A stretch of 64,000 bases of DNA from Alkalihalophilus marmarensis DSM 21297 (GTDB lineage Bacteria; Bacillota; Bacilli; Bacillales; Bacillaceae_D): the NCBI RefSeq assembly GCF_000474275.2, contig NZ_ATAE01000056.1, positions 124,001-188,000 on the forward strand, given 5' to 3'. Below, piece after piece: positions 36,323-44,539 of this stretch (position 1 is the first letter of the stretch; every line of letters begins with the position of its first letter). The notes below the pieces were generated by a model, which did no database searches, was not told the origin of the DNA, and saw only the letters and a list, made by a program, of their open reading frames with translations. The translations under genes and the position numbers were made by a program.

Positions 36323-36351
36323 ATTGTAAGAGGGGAAGAGAGACCTGTCAA
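36323..36351 (-). promoter_or_regulatory. Sigma-A promoter of the DMT transporter leader
   Basis: Minus strand: TTGACA (36351-36346), 17 bp, TACAAT (36328-36323), nearly perfect consensus. Transcription would start about 150 nt before the coding region. Confidence 0.8.
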
Positions 36352-36447
36352 TATAAGGGTTGTGTATTTTGAAATTTCAGAAAAATATCGTTTTACAGAA
36401 TGCTTGTTTATAATAGACAAGATACTAAATTAAAGAGGTGAGTAAAT

Positions 36448-37869
36448 TTGGAGAGTATTTTAAACGGGTTAAACTGGATCGTTGATGGCGGAAATAACCT
36501 GCTGTGGACGTACGTCTTAATTGCATTGCTGCTTGGGCTTGGCGTATACTTCACCATTGTTACGAAGTTTGTACAAGTAAGACTTTTTGGTGAGATGTTC
36601 CGAGTGATCACAGAGAAAAAAGATGGTAACAAAGGAATATCTGCTTTCCAAGCGTTTACGATCAGTACGGCTTCCCGTGTAGGTACTGGTAACTTAGCAG
36701 GGGTTGCCATTGCAATTGCGCTTGGGGGACCTGGTGCGATTTTTTGGATGTGGGTAGTAGCACTTATTGGTATGGCAACAGCTTTTATTGAAAGTACGTT
36801 AGCACAAGTGTATAAAGTTAGAGACGGTGAGCAGTTCCGCGGCGGGCCGGCTTATTACATGGAGAAGGCTTTAAATAAACGTGGCTTAGGAATTATTTTT
36901 GCTGTTTTAATTACTCTATGTTTTGGCTTGATCTTTAATGCGGTACAAGCTAACACAATTACGCTGGCTTTTGAAAACGCATTTAATTTTGATCGTTTTG
37001 TGATAGGTATTATTGTTGCGGGATTAGCAGGCTTAGTTATTTTTGGCGGCGTTAAACGAATTGCAAGTGTGACACAGATTGTTGTTCCAGTGATGGCTAT
37101 TATTTATTTAGTGATTGCCTTCTTTATCGTTATTACAAACTTCACGCAAATTCCAGCTGTTTTCAACTTAATTATCACTAATGCATTTGGAATTAATGAA
37201 ATCATTGGAGGAGGAATCGGTGCTGCCATTATGCAAGGGGTACGCCGTGGTTTATTCTCGAATGAAGCCGGTATGGGTAGTGTGCCGAATGCTGCAGCAA
37301 CGGCAAATGTAAGCCACCCGGCTAAACAAGGATTAGTACAATCCCTTGGAGTATTTGTTGATACGATGATCATTTGTTCGGCAACGGCTTTCATGATCCT
37401 TCTTACAGATGTGTATCAAACAGGTGAATCAAATGGAATTGTATTAACGCAAAGTGCGCTAACACAGCATATTGGCTCGTGGGCACCAAGCTTTGTAGCG
37501 ATTGCTATCTTATTGTTTGCCTTTAGTTCAATCATCGGTAACTACTATTATGGTGAAACAAATATTGAATTCATTCGCGAGAGCTCTGCGTGGAAAACCG
37601 TTTATCGTGTAGCTGTATTACTAATGGTTCTGTTCGGCTCTGTTGCAGAAATTATTCTTGTGTGGAACATGGCAGATTTATTTATGGGATTAATGGCTGT
37701 ATTAAACTTAGTCGTGATCTTCCTCATTGGTAAGGTAGCGCTTGATGTGTTGAAAGATTACACATCTCAGCGCAAGGCAGGGAAAAATCCTGTGTTTTAT
37801 GCAAGAAATATTACTGGTTTGAAAAATACAGAATGCTGGGATGAACAAGCGGAGAGAGACCGCCAGTAA
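36448..37869 (+). CDS. Alanine/glycine:cation symporter (AGCS family)
   Basis: 473 residues, eleven or so membrane segments. TTG start at 36448 with AAGAGGTGAG upstream. AGCS blocks: 'KGISAFQAFTISTASRVGTG', 'GGPGAIFWMWVVALIGMATAFIE' region, 'FRGGPAYYMEKALNKRGLG' and 'GLFSNEAGMGSVPNAAATA'. Family members take up alanine, glycine or glutamine with Na+ (AlsT/GlnT types); the choice is not decidable here. Monocistronic. Confidence 0.92.
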   Translation: MESILNGLNWIVDGGNNLLWTYVLIALLLGLGVYFTIVTKFVQVRLFGEMFRVITEKKDGNKGISAFQAFTISTASRVGTGNLAGVAIAIALGGPGAIFWMWVVALIGMATAFIESTLAQVYKVRDGEQFRGGPAYYMEKALNKRGLGIIFAVLITLCFGLIFNAVQANTITLAFENAFNFDRFVIGIIVAGLAGLVIFGGVKRIASVTQIVVPVMAIIYLVIAFFIVITNFTQIPAVFNLIITNAFGINEIIGGGIGAAIMQGVRRGLFSNEAGMGSVPNAAATANVSHPAKQGLVQSLGVFVDTMIICSATAFMILLTDVYQTGESNGIVLTQSALTQHIGSWAPSFVAIAILLFAFSSIIGNYYYGETNIEFIRESSAWKTVYRVAVLLMVLFGSVAEIILVWNMADLFMGLMAVLNLVVIFLIGKVALDVLKDYTSQRKAGKNPVFYARNITGLKNTECWDEQAERDRQ

Positions 37870-37879
37870 TTCCCTTTAG

Positions 37880-37907
37880 ACACCTACTTATCCGTAGGTG
37901 TTTTTTT
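37880..37907 (+). terminator. Terminator of the AGCS symporter gene
   Basis: ACACCTAC and GTAGGTGT perfect stem around TTATCC, then TTTTTTT. Confidence 0.9.
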
Positions 37908-37975
37908 GATTGTAAAAAGGACCCATATTCTCTCTACTTGTCTCATATATAAGAAGGTGAGGGAGTGGGGCTTGT

Positions 37976-39292
37976 ATGAATACGTTTGTTAAAGGTGCTG
38001 TTTTACTGATTATTGTCGCGTTTGTTGGTGAGTGCTTAGAGTTTTTGATCAATATGGTACTTGCAAGAGAATTAGGGGAAGAAGGACTAGGGTTATATAT
38101 GTCGATCCTTCCTACCGTTTTATTTGTCGTCGTCATTGCCAGTTTAGAGCTGCCTATATCTATTTCAAAATTTGTAGCGGAAAAAGAAGCCATTTACCAC
38201 CGAAGCATGCTTTCTCATGCCCTGCGTTTTGCATCGGTATGTACTGTCGTTTTTGTTGTACTAGCTTTTGTAATTTTGCCGATGATTCCTTTATTTAACC
38301 ACTATCATCCAGCTACACCGATGCTTTTTATTACTTTAATCCCGATTATTGCCTTTTCCTCCGTTGCTAGAGGATATTTTATGGGTGCTCAGAATATGAG
38401 AAAAGTGGCTGCGGCCAACTTTTTAAGGCGAGCTGGCCAGCTTGTGTTGTTAGTTCTAGTTTTTTCTTTGTTTTCATTTGAAGTGGGTACGGCGATATTT
38501 GTTTCATTATGTGCGCTTATTGCCACCGAAATGATTGTACTTACCTACTTACTTATATCTTTTTACTTACAGATGAACACATTAAAAAAGCAGCCGCAAG
38601 CTAAGCTCTCAGGGAGTTCTGTACGCAGATCACTGCTCCAGGTGTCCTTGCCGACCACAGGATTGAGAATATTTCACGCCGCTTCTTTTGCTGTTAAACC
38701 GTTTCTCATTAAAGAAGCTTTAGTTAGAGCTGGGATGATAGATACCATGGCGATGGTTCAGTACGGCAAGCTTGCAGGCGTTGCCTTTACGATTGGCTTT
38801 TTCCCAGCTTTCATTGCTCATTCATTATTAATTGTCCTTATTCCCGCTGTGTCCGAAGCCTATTCTAAAGGAGACATAGAGAGGCTTCAGAAATTACTTA
38901 GACGAGTGATGCTGACGACTTTTCTGTATGGCATTCCTGCTGTCTACGTATTTTATTTCTATGCAGAACCGCTGACAAGTCTCTTTTTTGAAGATTCTCC
39001 TGCTGCAGGGTATTTGCAGCTGCTCGTTCCTTATTTTCTATTCCATTACTTTGTGATGCCGATGCAGGCGTACTTAATTGGACTCGGACTTGTTAAAGAT
39101 GCATTCTGGCACGCTGTGTGGTCTACCACTTTATCTTTTATTTTGATGTTTGTCCTAGGTTCCCGTCCGGAATTTGGAATGGGCGGGATCATTATCGGGA
39201 TGAATCTAGGGGCAGTATTGCTCACCTTAATGCACTATATGACCATCACCAAGAAAATTCACTTAAGCATATTGCTTAGAAAACAAGCTTAA
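37976..39292 (+). CDS. MOP-superfamily flippase, SpoVB/YkvU-like
   Basis: 438 residues, about twelve to fourteen membrane helices. The N-terminus 'FVKGAVLLIIVAFVGECLEF' and 'ARELGEEGLGLYMSILPTV' is typical of the polysaccharide/lipid-II flippase family, as is 'RGYFMGAQNMRKVAAANFLRR'. Length is that of YkvU (about 445) rather than SpoVB (518). YkvU is made during sporulation in B. subtilis; a role in spore envelope or cortex assembly is inferred. Confidence 0.85.
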   Translation: MNTFVKGAVLLIIVAFVGECLEFLINMVLARELGEEGLGLYMSILPTVLFVVVIASLELPISISKFVAEKEAIYHRSMLSHALRFASVCTVVFVVLAFVILPMIPLFNHYHPATPMLFITLIPIIAFSSVARGYFMGAQNMRKVAAANFLRRAGQLVLLVLVFSLFSFEVGTAIFVSLCALIATEMIVLTYLLISFYLQMNTLKKQPQAKLSGSSVRRSLLQVSLPTTGLRIFHAASFAVKPFLIKEALVRAGMIDTMAMVQYGKLAGVAFTIGFFPAFIAHSLLIVLIPAVSEAYSKGDIERLQKLLRRVMLTTFLYGIPAVYVFYFYAEPLTSLFFEDSPAAGYLQLLVPYFLFHYFVMPMQAYLIGLGLVKDAFWHAVWSTTLSFILMFVLGSRPEFGMGGIIIGMNLGAVLLTLMHYMTITKKIHLSILLRKQA

Positions 39293-39307
39293 AATATTTT
39301 TAACCTT

Positions 39308-39336
39308 GATGAGCACATTCGTGTTCATCTTTTTTT
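39308..39336 (+). terminator. Terminator of the flippase gene
   Basis: GATGAGCAC and GTGTTCATC pair (one wobble) around ATTC, then TTTTTTT. Confidence 0.85.
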
Positions 39337-39382
39337 ATTCAGGGTAAAGAGAAGAAAGTGAAAAATTTGTCGAAAAAAAAGA

Positions 39383-39411
39383 TTGACGAAGTTGTATATA
39401 CAAGATAAAAT
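39383..39411 (+). promoter_or_regulatory. Sigma-A promoter of the tre operon
   Basis: TTGACG (39383-39388), 17 bp, TAAAAT (39406-39411). The spacer carries a TreR-type palindrome. Confidence 0.8.
39392..39403. promoter_or_regulatory. treO: TreR operator 1
   Basis: TTGTATATACAA, perfect 12-bp palindrome in the promoter spacer, matching the operator core known for Bacillus TreR. Binding would block polymerase directly. Confidence 0.85.
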
Positions 39412-39424
39412 GAAAACGTAATCA
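39411..39424 (+). promoter_or_regulatory. cre-like site at the tre transcription start
   Basis: TGAAAACGTAATCA matches the cre consensus at 13 of 14 positions and begins at the last base of the -10 box. Confidence 0.5.
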
Positions 39425-39428
39425 AGAC

Positions 39429-39440
39429 ATGTATATACAA
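39429..39440. promoter_or_regulatory. treO: TreR operator 2
   Basis: ATGTATATACAA, one arm end changed from operator 1, 37 bp further downstream. The pair could support cooperative binding. Confidence 0.7.
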
Positions 39441-39522
39441 ATATAGACAAGACACATATTTATTTGTAGTTAAGAAACACTATAGGAAAAAACGATGTCA
39501 TTTTTCATTTTTACGAAGGAAA

Positions 39523-39536
39523 TGAAAACGTTAACA
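39523..39536 (+). promoter_or_regulatory. cre site before treP
   Basis: TGAAAACGTTAACA matches TGWNANCGNTNWCA at all 14 positions, just ahead of the ribosome site. CcpA bound here would act as a roadblock. Confidence 0.8.
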
Positions 39537-39550
39537 GAGGGGGAAGGAAA

Positions 39551-40963
39551 ATGAGTGCTAACAAAGAAGCTGCTAAGCAAATACTTGAGGCTATCGGTGG
39601 TAAAGAGAATATTGCTTCAGCTACACATTGTGTAACTCGTCTGCGTTTTGCTTTACATGATGAAGGGAAAGTGGACAAAGAAAAACTAGAAAATATCGAC
39701 ATTGTTAAAGGTTCATTTTCAACAAATGGGCAGTTCCAAGTCATTATTGGACAAGGCTTAGTCGATAAGGTATTTAAAGAATTAGTTGTCCTTGCTGGTA
39801 TTTCTGAAGCGTCTAAAGAAGAAACTAAGACAGCAGCAGCTAAGAATCTAAATCCCATACAGCGTGCTATAAAAGTACTAGCTGATGTGTTTATCCCAAT
39901 CCTTCCTGCGATTGTTACAGCTGGTTTGTTAATGGGGATCAACAACATTCTGACAGCACCTGGGATCTTTGGAAGTGAATCGGTTGTTGAGATGTTCCCG
40001 CAATGGGCAGATTTCGCGAACATCATTCACCTAATTGCTAATACCGCCTTTGTCTTCTTGCCGGCACTAATCGGTTGGTCAGCGGTCAAGCGGTTTGGCG
40101 GGAATGAACTCCTCGGGGTTGTACTCGGTTTAATGCTCGTTCACCCAGATTTATTGAATGCTTGGGCTTACGGGGAAGCACTAGAAGCAGGAGAAATTCC
40201 TTATTGGAACTTGTTTGGACTTGATATAGCGCAAGTTGGATACCAAGGTCAGGTTCTTCCGATCTTAATTGCATCATTTGTCCTTGCAAAAATTGAAATT
40301 GCCCTTAAAAAACGTATTCCTGATGGATTTCAGCTATTAGTTGTAGCACCTATTGCTCTTCTTGTTACTGGCTTCTTATCCTTCATTGTTATTGGTCCAA
40401 TTACTTTTGCGATCGGTAATGGGATTACAGATTTATTTGTAGGTATTTTTGATAACTTCGCTGCGATTGGCGGCTTGTTATATGGTGCGATTTATGCGCC
40501 GCTGGTTATTACAGGTATGCACCACACATTCCTTGCGGTTGATCTACAGTTAATCGGAAGTACAGGTGCAACATTCTTATGGCCGATTGTGGCCTTATCA
40601 AATATTGCTCAAGGTTCTGCAGCGCTAGCGATGTACTTTGTGCTACGTGATGACAAAGTTAAAGGACTATCATTTACATCTGCAGTGTCAGCCTATCTTG
40701 GTATTACAGAACCAGCGATGTTTGGGGTAAACCTTCGTTACCGTTTCCCATTCATCTGTGCAATTATCGGCTCGGCCCTTGCAGCAGTATGGATTACTCT
40801 TAATGCGGTGACTGCCCCAGCTATTGGTGTCGGCGGACTGCCAGCAGTATTCTCGATTACAAGCGGAAAATGGATGGTCTTCTCCATTGGTATGGCGATC
40901 GCATTTATTGTACCGATTGTATTAACGTTCTTATTTGCAAAAATCCGCAAGCCAAACCTGTAA
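39551..40963 (+). CDS. treP: PTS trehalose transporter EIIBC
   Basis: 470 residues. EIIB domain first, with phospho-Cys27 in 'ATHCVTRLRF', then an EIIC domain of about ten membrane segments (110-465) including 'YGAIYAPLVITGMHHTFLAV' and 'GITEPAMFGVNLRYRFPF'. No EIIA domain, so it needs a glucose-type EIIA from another gene; one lies at the right edge of this window. It imports trehalose as trehalose-6-phosphate. GAGGGGGAAGG precedes ATG 39551. Confidence 0.93.
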   Translation: MSANKEAAKQILEAIGGKENIASATHCVTRLRFALHDEGKVDKEKLENIDIVKGSFSTNGQFQVIIGQGLVDKVFKELVVLAGISEASKEETKTAAAKNLNPIQRAIKVLADVFIPILPAIVTAGLLMGINNILTAPGIFGSESVVEMFPQWADFANIIHLIANTAFVFLPALIGWSAVKRFGGNELLGVVLGLMLVHPDLLNAWAYGEALEAGEIPYWNLFGLDIAQVGYQGQVLPILIASFVLAKIEIALKKRIPDGFQLLVVAPIALLVTGFLSFIVIGPITFAIGNGITDLFVGIFDNFAAIGGLLYGAIYAPLVITGMHHTFLAVDLQLIGSTGATFLWPIVALSNIAQGSAALAMYFVLRDDKVKGLSFTSAVSAYLGITEPAMFGVNLRYRFPFICAIIGSALAAVWITLNAVTAPAIGVGGLPAVFSITSGKWMVFSIGMAIAFIVPIVLTFLFAKIRKPNL

Positions 40964-40985
40964 GTAAAGGGTTGCATTGTACGTG

Positions 40986-41052
40986 AAGCCATTTGTAGAT
41001 CAGCTTATTCAAAGTGAATAAAGGCTGAGTACAAATGGCTTTCTTGTTTTTT
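40986..41052 (+). terminator. Hairpin between treP and treA
   Basis: AAGCCATTTGTA and TACAAATGGCTT form a 12-bp stem around 32 bases with an inner weak AGCTTATTC/GAATAAAGGCT pairing, then TTCTTGTTTTTT. It may reduce read-through and so lower treA and treR relative to treP. Confidence 0.7.
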
Positions 41053-41068
41053 AAACGCAATAAAGGTA

Positions 41069-41086
41069 AACTTGTATATACAAGTT
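41069..41086. promoter_or_regulatory. treO: TreR operator 3, before treA
   Basis: AACTTGTATATACAAGTT is a perfect 18-bp palindrome containing the same core as operators 1 and 2. It lies 30 bp before treA, after the intercistronic terminator, suggesting a second regulated start. Confidence 0.85.
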
Positions 41087-41115
41087 ATTGATGATTAGAA
41101 AGGTGTGTAGATAAC

Positions 41116-42795
41116 ATGAATGAATGGTGGAGAAAATCAGTCGTTTACCAAATCTATCCTAAGAGCTTTAATGATACAACTGGAAATGGTGTAGGTGACT
41201 TACAAGGTATTATTGAAAAGCTAGATTATCTAAAAGATTTAGGAGTAGACGTTCTGTGGTTAACTCCGGTATATGCGTCTCCTCAAAAAGATAATGGATA
41301 TGATATTAGTGATTACTATTCCATTCATGGTGAGTATGGGACGATGGAAGACTTTGATCGATTATTAAGTGAAACACATAATCGTGGAATGAAACTAATT
41401 ATGGATTTAGTAGTAAACCATACATCAACAGAGCACCAATGGTTTAAGGAATCTCAGCAATCAAAAGACAATAAATATCGTGATTTTTATATTTGGAAGG
41501 ATCCTGTAGATGGTGCTGAGCCGACGAATTGGCAGTCTAAGTTTGGAGGGAATGCTTGGAAGTGGGATCCTGAAACAGAGCAATATTACTTGCACCTGTT
41601 TGATGTTACTCAAGCTGACTTAAACTGGGAAAATGAAGAGCTTCGCAAGCATGTATATGATATGATGCACTTCTGGTTTGATAAAGGAATTGATGGATTT
41701 AGATTAGATGTAATTAACTTAATTTCCAAAGACCAGTCTTTCCCTAATGATGATGGATCTGTCGCACCTGGTGATGGACGAAAATTTTATACAGATGGTC
41801 CGCGTGTGCATGAATATTTACAGGAGATGAATCGTGAAGTGCTCTCAAAATACGATAGTATGACTGTAGGTGAAATGTCATCTACTTCAATTGATCATTG
41901 TATTAAATACTCAAATCCAGACCGAAATGAACTTAGCATGACCTTTAATTTCCACCATTTGAAAGTTGATTATCCAAATGGGGAGAAATGGGCTATTGCT
42001 GATTTTGATTTTCAGGCACTAAAGCAGATCTTAACTAAATGGCAAGTGGAAATGCACAAAGGTGGAGGCTGGAATGCATTGTTCTGGTGCAACCATGATC
42101 AGCCGCGCGTTGTGACTCGCTATGGAAATGATCAAGAATTTCATAAAGAGTCTGCCAAAATGCTTGCTACAACCGTTCATATGATGCAAGGAACACCTTA
42201 TGTGTATCAAGGCGAAGAGTTTGGAATGACTGACCCTAAGTTTACATCCATCGATCAGTATCGTGATGTAGAAACACTAAATTACTACAAAATCATGAAA
42301 GAAAAAGGCATTGATGAAGCGGAAATTATGGAGATCATTAAGCGCAAATCCCGTGATAATTCAAGAACTCCGGTACAATGGAATACTGATGAGCATGCCG
42401 GATTTACAACAGGAACTCCGTGGATTGGCGTAAGTGATAACTATAAGCAAATTAACGCTGAAAATGCTGTTGCTGACCCTTCATCCATTTTTTATCACTA
42501 CAAAAACTTAATTCAGCTGCGTAAAGAGTACGATGTGATTACTTATGGAAACTATAAGTTAATCTTAGAAGATGATGATCAGATCTTTGCTTACGTACGT
42601 GAATACGAAGGTGAGCTTCTGCTTGTCGTTAATAATTTCTACGGGAAGGAAGCGTCGGTAAAATTAGATTCCATCATAGAGGGTTATGACCAATCGAAAT
42701 TACTGATATCCAATTATGATGATTCATCCGAAGTATCTGAATTAACAGCACTCCGTCCTTACGAATCACTCGTTTATCACTTACAGAAATCGTGA
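41116..42795 (+). CDS. treA: Alpha,alpha-phosphotrehalase
   Basis: 559 residues, GH13 family. It hydrolyses trehalose-6-phosphate to glucose and glucose-6-phosphate in the cytoplasm. Family blocks: 'NEWWRKSVVYQIYPKSFNDT', 'MDLVVNHTSTEHQWF', 'GIDGFRLDVINLISK' (nucleophile Asp), 'MTVGEMSS' (acid Glu) and 'FWCNHDQPRVVTR' (transition-state Asp). Second gene of the tre operon. Confidence 0.95.
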   Translation: MNEWWRKSVVYQIYPKSFNDTTGNGVGDLQGIIEKLDYLKDLGVDVLWLTPVYASPQKDNGYDISDYYSIHGEYGTMEDFDRLLSETHNRGMKLIMDLVVNHTSTEHQWFKESQQSKDNKYRDFYIWKDPVDGAEPTNWQSKFGGNAWKWDPETEQYYLHLFDVTQADLNWENEELRKHVYDMMHFWFDKGIDGFRLDVINLISKDQSFPNDDGSVAPGDGRKFYTDGPRVHEYLQEMNREVLSKYDSMTVGEMSSTSIDHCIKYSNPDRNELSMTFNFHHLKVDYPNGEKWAIADFDFQALKQILTKWQVEMHKGGGWNALFWCNHDQPRVVTRYGNDQEFHKESAKMLATTVHMMQGTPYVYQGEEFGMTDPKFTSIDQYRDVETLNYYKIMKEKGIDEAEIMEIIKRKSRDNSRTPVQWNTDEHAGFTTGTPWIGVSDNYKQINAENAVADPSSIFYHYKNLIQLRKEYDVITYGNYKLILEDDDQIFAYVREYEGELLLVVNNFYGKEASVKLDSIIEGYDQSKLLISNYDDSSEVSELTALRPYESLVYHLQKS

Positions 42796-42819
42796 TAAAA
42801 TACTGTTGGGTGGTAAATC

Positions 42820-43536
42820 ATGACAAAGAACAAGTTTAGGTTAATCTATGATCAATTAGCAACAGAGATTCAAAAAGGAATGATTCAAGCTGGTGAACTG
42901 CTTCCATCAGAAAATGAGTTAGCTGATACGTATCAGGCTTCCAGGGAAACAATCCGTAAAGCATTAAAGCTTTTATCTGAGCATGGTTACATTCAAAAGG
43001 TTCAAGGGAAAGGCTCGATTGTTTTAGATATTAGTAAAATTGACTTTCCTATTTCAGGACTTGTCAGCTTTAAGGAGCTGGCTGATAAAATGGGAAAGCG
43101 TGCAAAAACAACAGTTGTAACCTTTAGTCGTGACCGTGTAAATGATTTTCTACGCGAACATCTTCAAGCCGTGGATGGTGAAGAGGTTTGGTCGGTTGCT
43201 CGTGTCCGTGAGATCGATGGGGAGAAAATTATTTTAGACAAAGATTTCTTACGAGTTGACTTGGTGCCTGTTTTAACCAAGAAAGATTGTGAAGAGTCGA
43301 TCTATGCTCATATTGAAGAAGAACTTGGACTTGTCGTCAGCTTTGCTAAAAAAGAAATTACCGTAGAAGAGCCGACGGAGGAAGATATGGAGCTGCTTGA
43401 CCTTGAAGGCTATTCAAATGTCGTAGTCGTCAAAAGTCATGTCTATCTTGATGATGCCAAACTTTTTCAGTATACCGAATCACGACATAGACCAGATAAA
43501 TTTCGCTTTGTCGATTTTGCTAGACGTGCAAAATAA
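42820..43536 (+). CDS. treR: GntR-family trehalose operon repressor
   Basis: 238 residues. Winged helix at the N-terminus ('LLPSENELADTYQASRETIR', then 'KALKLLSEHGYIQKVQGKGS') and a UTRA ligand domain from about 90. Bacillus TreR releases its operator when trehalose-6-phosphate binds. It lies 24 bp after treA, and three operator copies in the same operon support the call. Confidence 0.93.
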   Translation: MTKNKFRLIYDQLATEIQKGMIQAGELLPSENELADTYQASRETIRKALKLLSEHGYIQKVQGKGSIVLDISKIDFPISGLVSFKELADKMGKRAKTTVVTFSRDRVNDFLREHLQAVDGEEVWSVARVREIDGEKIILDKDFLRVDLVPVLTKKDCEESIYAHIEEELGLVVSFAKKEITVEEPTEEDMELLDLEGYSNVVVVKSHVYLDDAKLFQYTESRHRPDKFRFVDFARRAK

Positions 43537-43543
43537 GGAGAAG

Positions 43544-43575
43544 GAGCTGTTTCCTAATAGGGACAGCTCTTTTCA
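43544..43575 (+). terminator. Terminator of the tre operon
   Basis: GAGCTGTTTCC and GGGACAGCTC pair (one mismatch/wobble) around TAATA, then TTTT. Confidence 0.8.
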
Positions 43576-43610
43576 TGTTTTTGGGGTGAGGGAATGAGTA
43601 ATGATTGATT

Positions 43611-43795
43611 GACGCAATTCCGCTCTACAAGAATAAAATTCCGGGTAAAGTGGATGAAATATGCTGATGAAACAGGGCAATAAGACGTGATAGGCGCAAT
43701 AACGTGGGATCGGAGCAATTGTGCCAGCTAATGACGCAATTGCTCCGGGAACAAGCGCAATCGGCTGTCTGACAGACGCATAAACGGTTTGAAAA
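43611..43795. repeat. Degenerate 21-nt tandem repeat
   Basis: About nine units, each with a core like RRCGCAAT followed by 12-14 variable bases. The CAAT (or AAAT/CATA) cores start at 43615, 43636, 43657, 43678, 43697, 43716, 43737, 43758 and 43779, so steps are 21 or 19 nt. No ORF with a ribosome site runs through it on either strand. Two neighbouring units also form the inverted repeat GGAGCAATTG/CAATTGCTCC (43712-43746). Confidence 0.65.
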
Positions 43796-43940
43796 TATAC
43801 AATAGCAGCAGCTTAGCCAAAAATTAAGCACCTAGACAGTTTGTATCTGATCCGAGCAATATATTAGGTAGTTGTGTATGGTTTTTGTATAATGTATTTG
43901 TACATTTCATGCAAATGTTTTTATAAGGAGGAACACAACC

Positions 43941-44423
43941 ATGTCAAGCGTACATGACTTTACTGTTCAGTCGACTAAAGGGGAAGAAGTCTCTTTATCG
44001 ATTTACAAAGGTCAAATAATGCTAATTGTAAATACAGCGACAAAATGCGGCCTTGCTCCACAATTTAAAGGGTTAGAAAAGCTGCACCAGCAGTACAAAG
44101 ACAAAGGATTGGCAGTGCTTGGCTTTCCGTGCAACCAGTTTATGAACCAAGAGCCTGTTAGTGATGAACAAATGACAGAAGCTTGTGAGATCAATTTTGG
44201 AGTGACTTTCCCGTTATTTGCCAAAATTAATGTGAACGGATCGGATGCTCATCCACTTTACAAACATCTTAAAAAAGAACAAAAAGGTCTGCTCAGTTCA
44301 GAAATTAAATGGAACTTTACTAAATTCTTAGTTGATAAAGATGGTGAAGTCGTCAAACGGTTTGGACCGAATACTTCTCCTGAGAAAATGGAAGATGAAA
44401 TTAAGGAACTATTAGGCGAATAA
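43941..44423 (+). CDS. bsaA: Glutathione peroxidase-family thiol peroxidase (BsaA-like)
   Basis: 160 residues, thioredoxin fold. The peroxidatic residue is Cys36 in 'NTATKCGLAPQFKGL' rather than selenocysteine. 'VLGFPCNQF' gives a second Cys and the Gln of the active site, and 'IKWNFTKFLVDKDG' the Trp/Asn. In bacilli such enzymes reduce peroxides with thioredoxin or bacillithiol-linked systems. AAGGAGGAAC precedes ATG 43941. The NO synthase gene follows, after a terminator. Confidence 0.93.
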   Translation: MSSVHDFTVQSTKGEEVSLSIYKGQIMLIVNTATKCGLAPQFKGLEKLHQQYKDKGLAVLGFPCNQFMNQEPVSDEQMTEACEINFGVTFPLFAKINVNGSDAHPLYKHLKKEQKGLLSSEIKWNFTKFLVDKDGEVVKRFGPNTSPEKMEDEIKELLGE

Positions 44424-44431
44424 TAAATCGT

Positions 44432-44471
44432 AGCTATTTGGATACATTTTAATGATTCAAATAGCTTTTTT
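44432..44471 (+). terminator. Terminator of bsaA
   Basis: AGCTATTTG and CAAATAGCT perfect 9-bp stem, then TTTTTTG. Confidence 0.8.
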
Positions 44472-44539
44472 GTCTGTAAAATAGATATCATAAGAAAACG
44501 GGATCATATTAAGAAAGGAATCATAAAGGTGGCGAGGGA

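Noticed and set aside
43611-43795. CRISPR array
   Set aside because: The constant part of each unit is only about 7-9 nt and degenerate, the period is 21 nt, and no cas genes are present.
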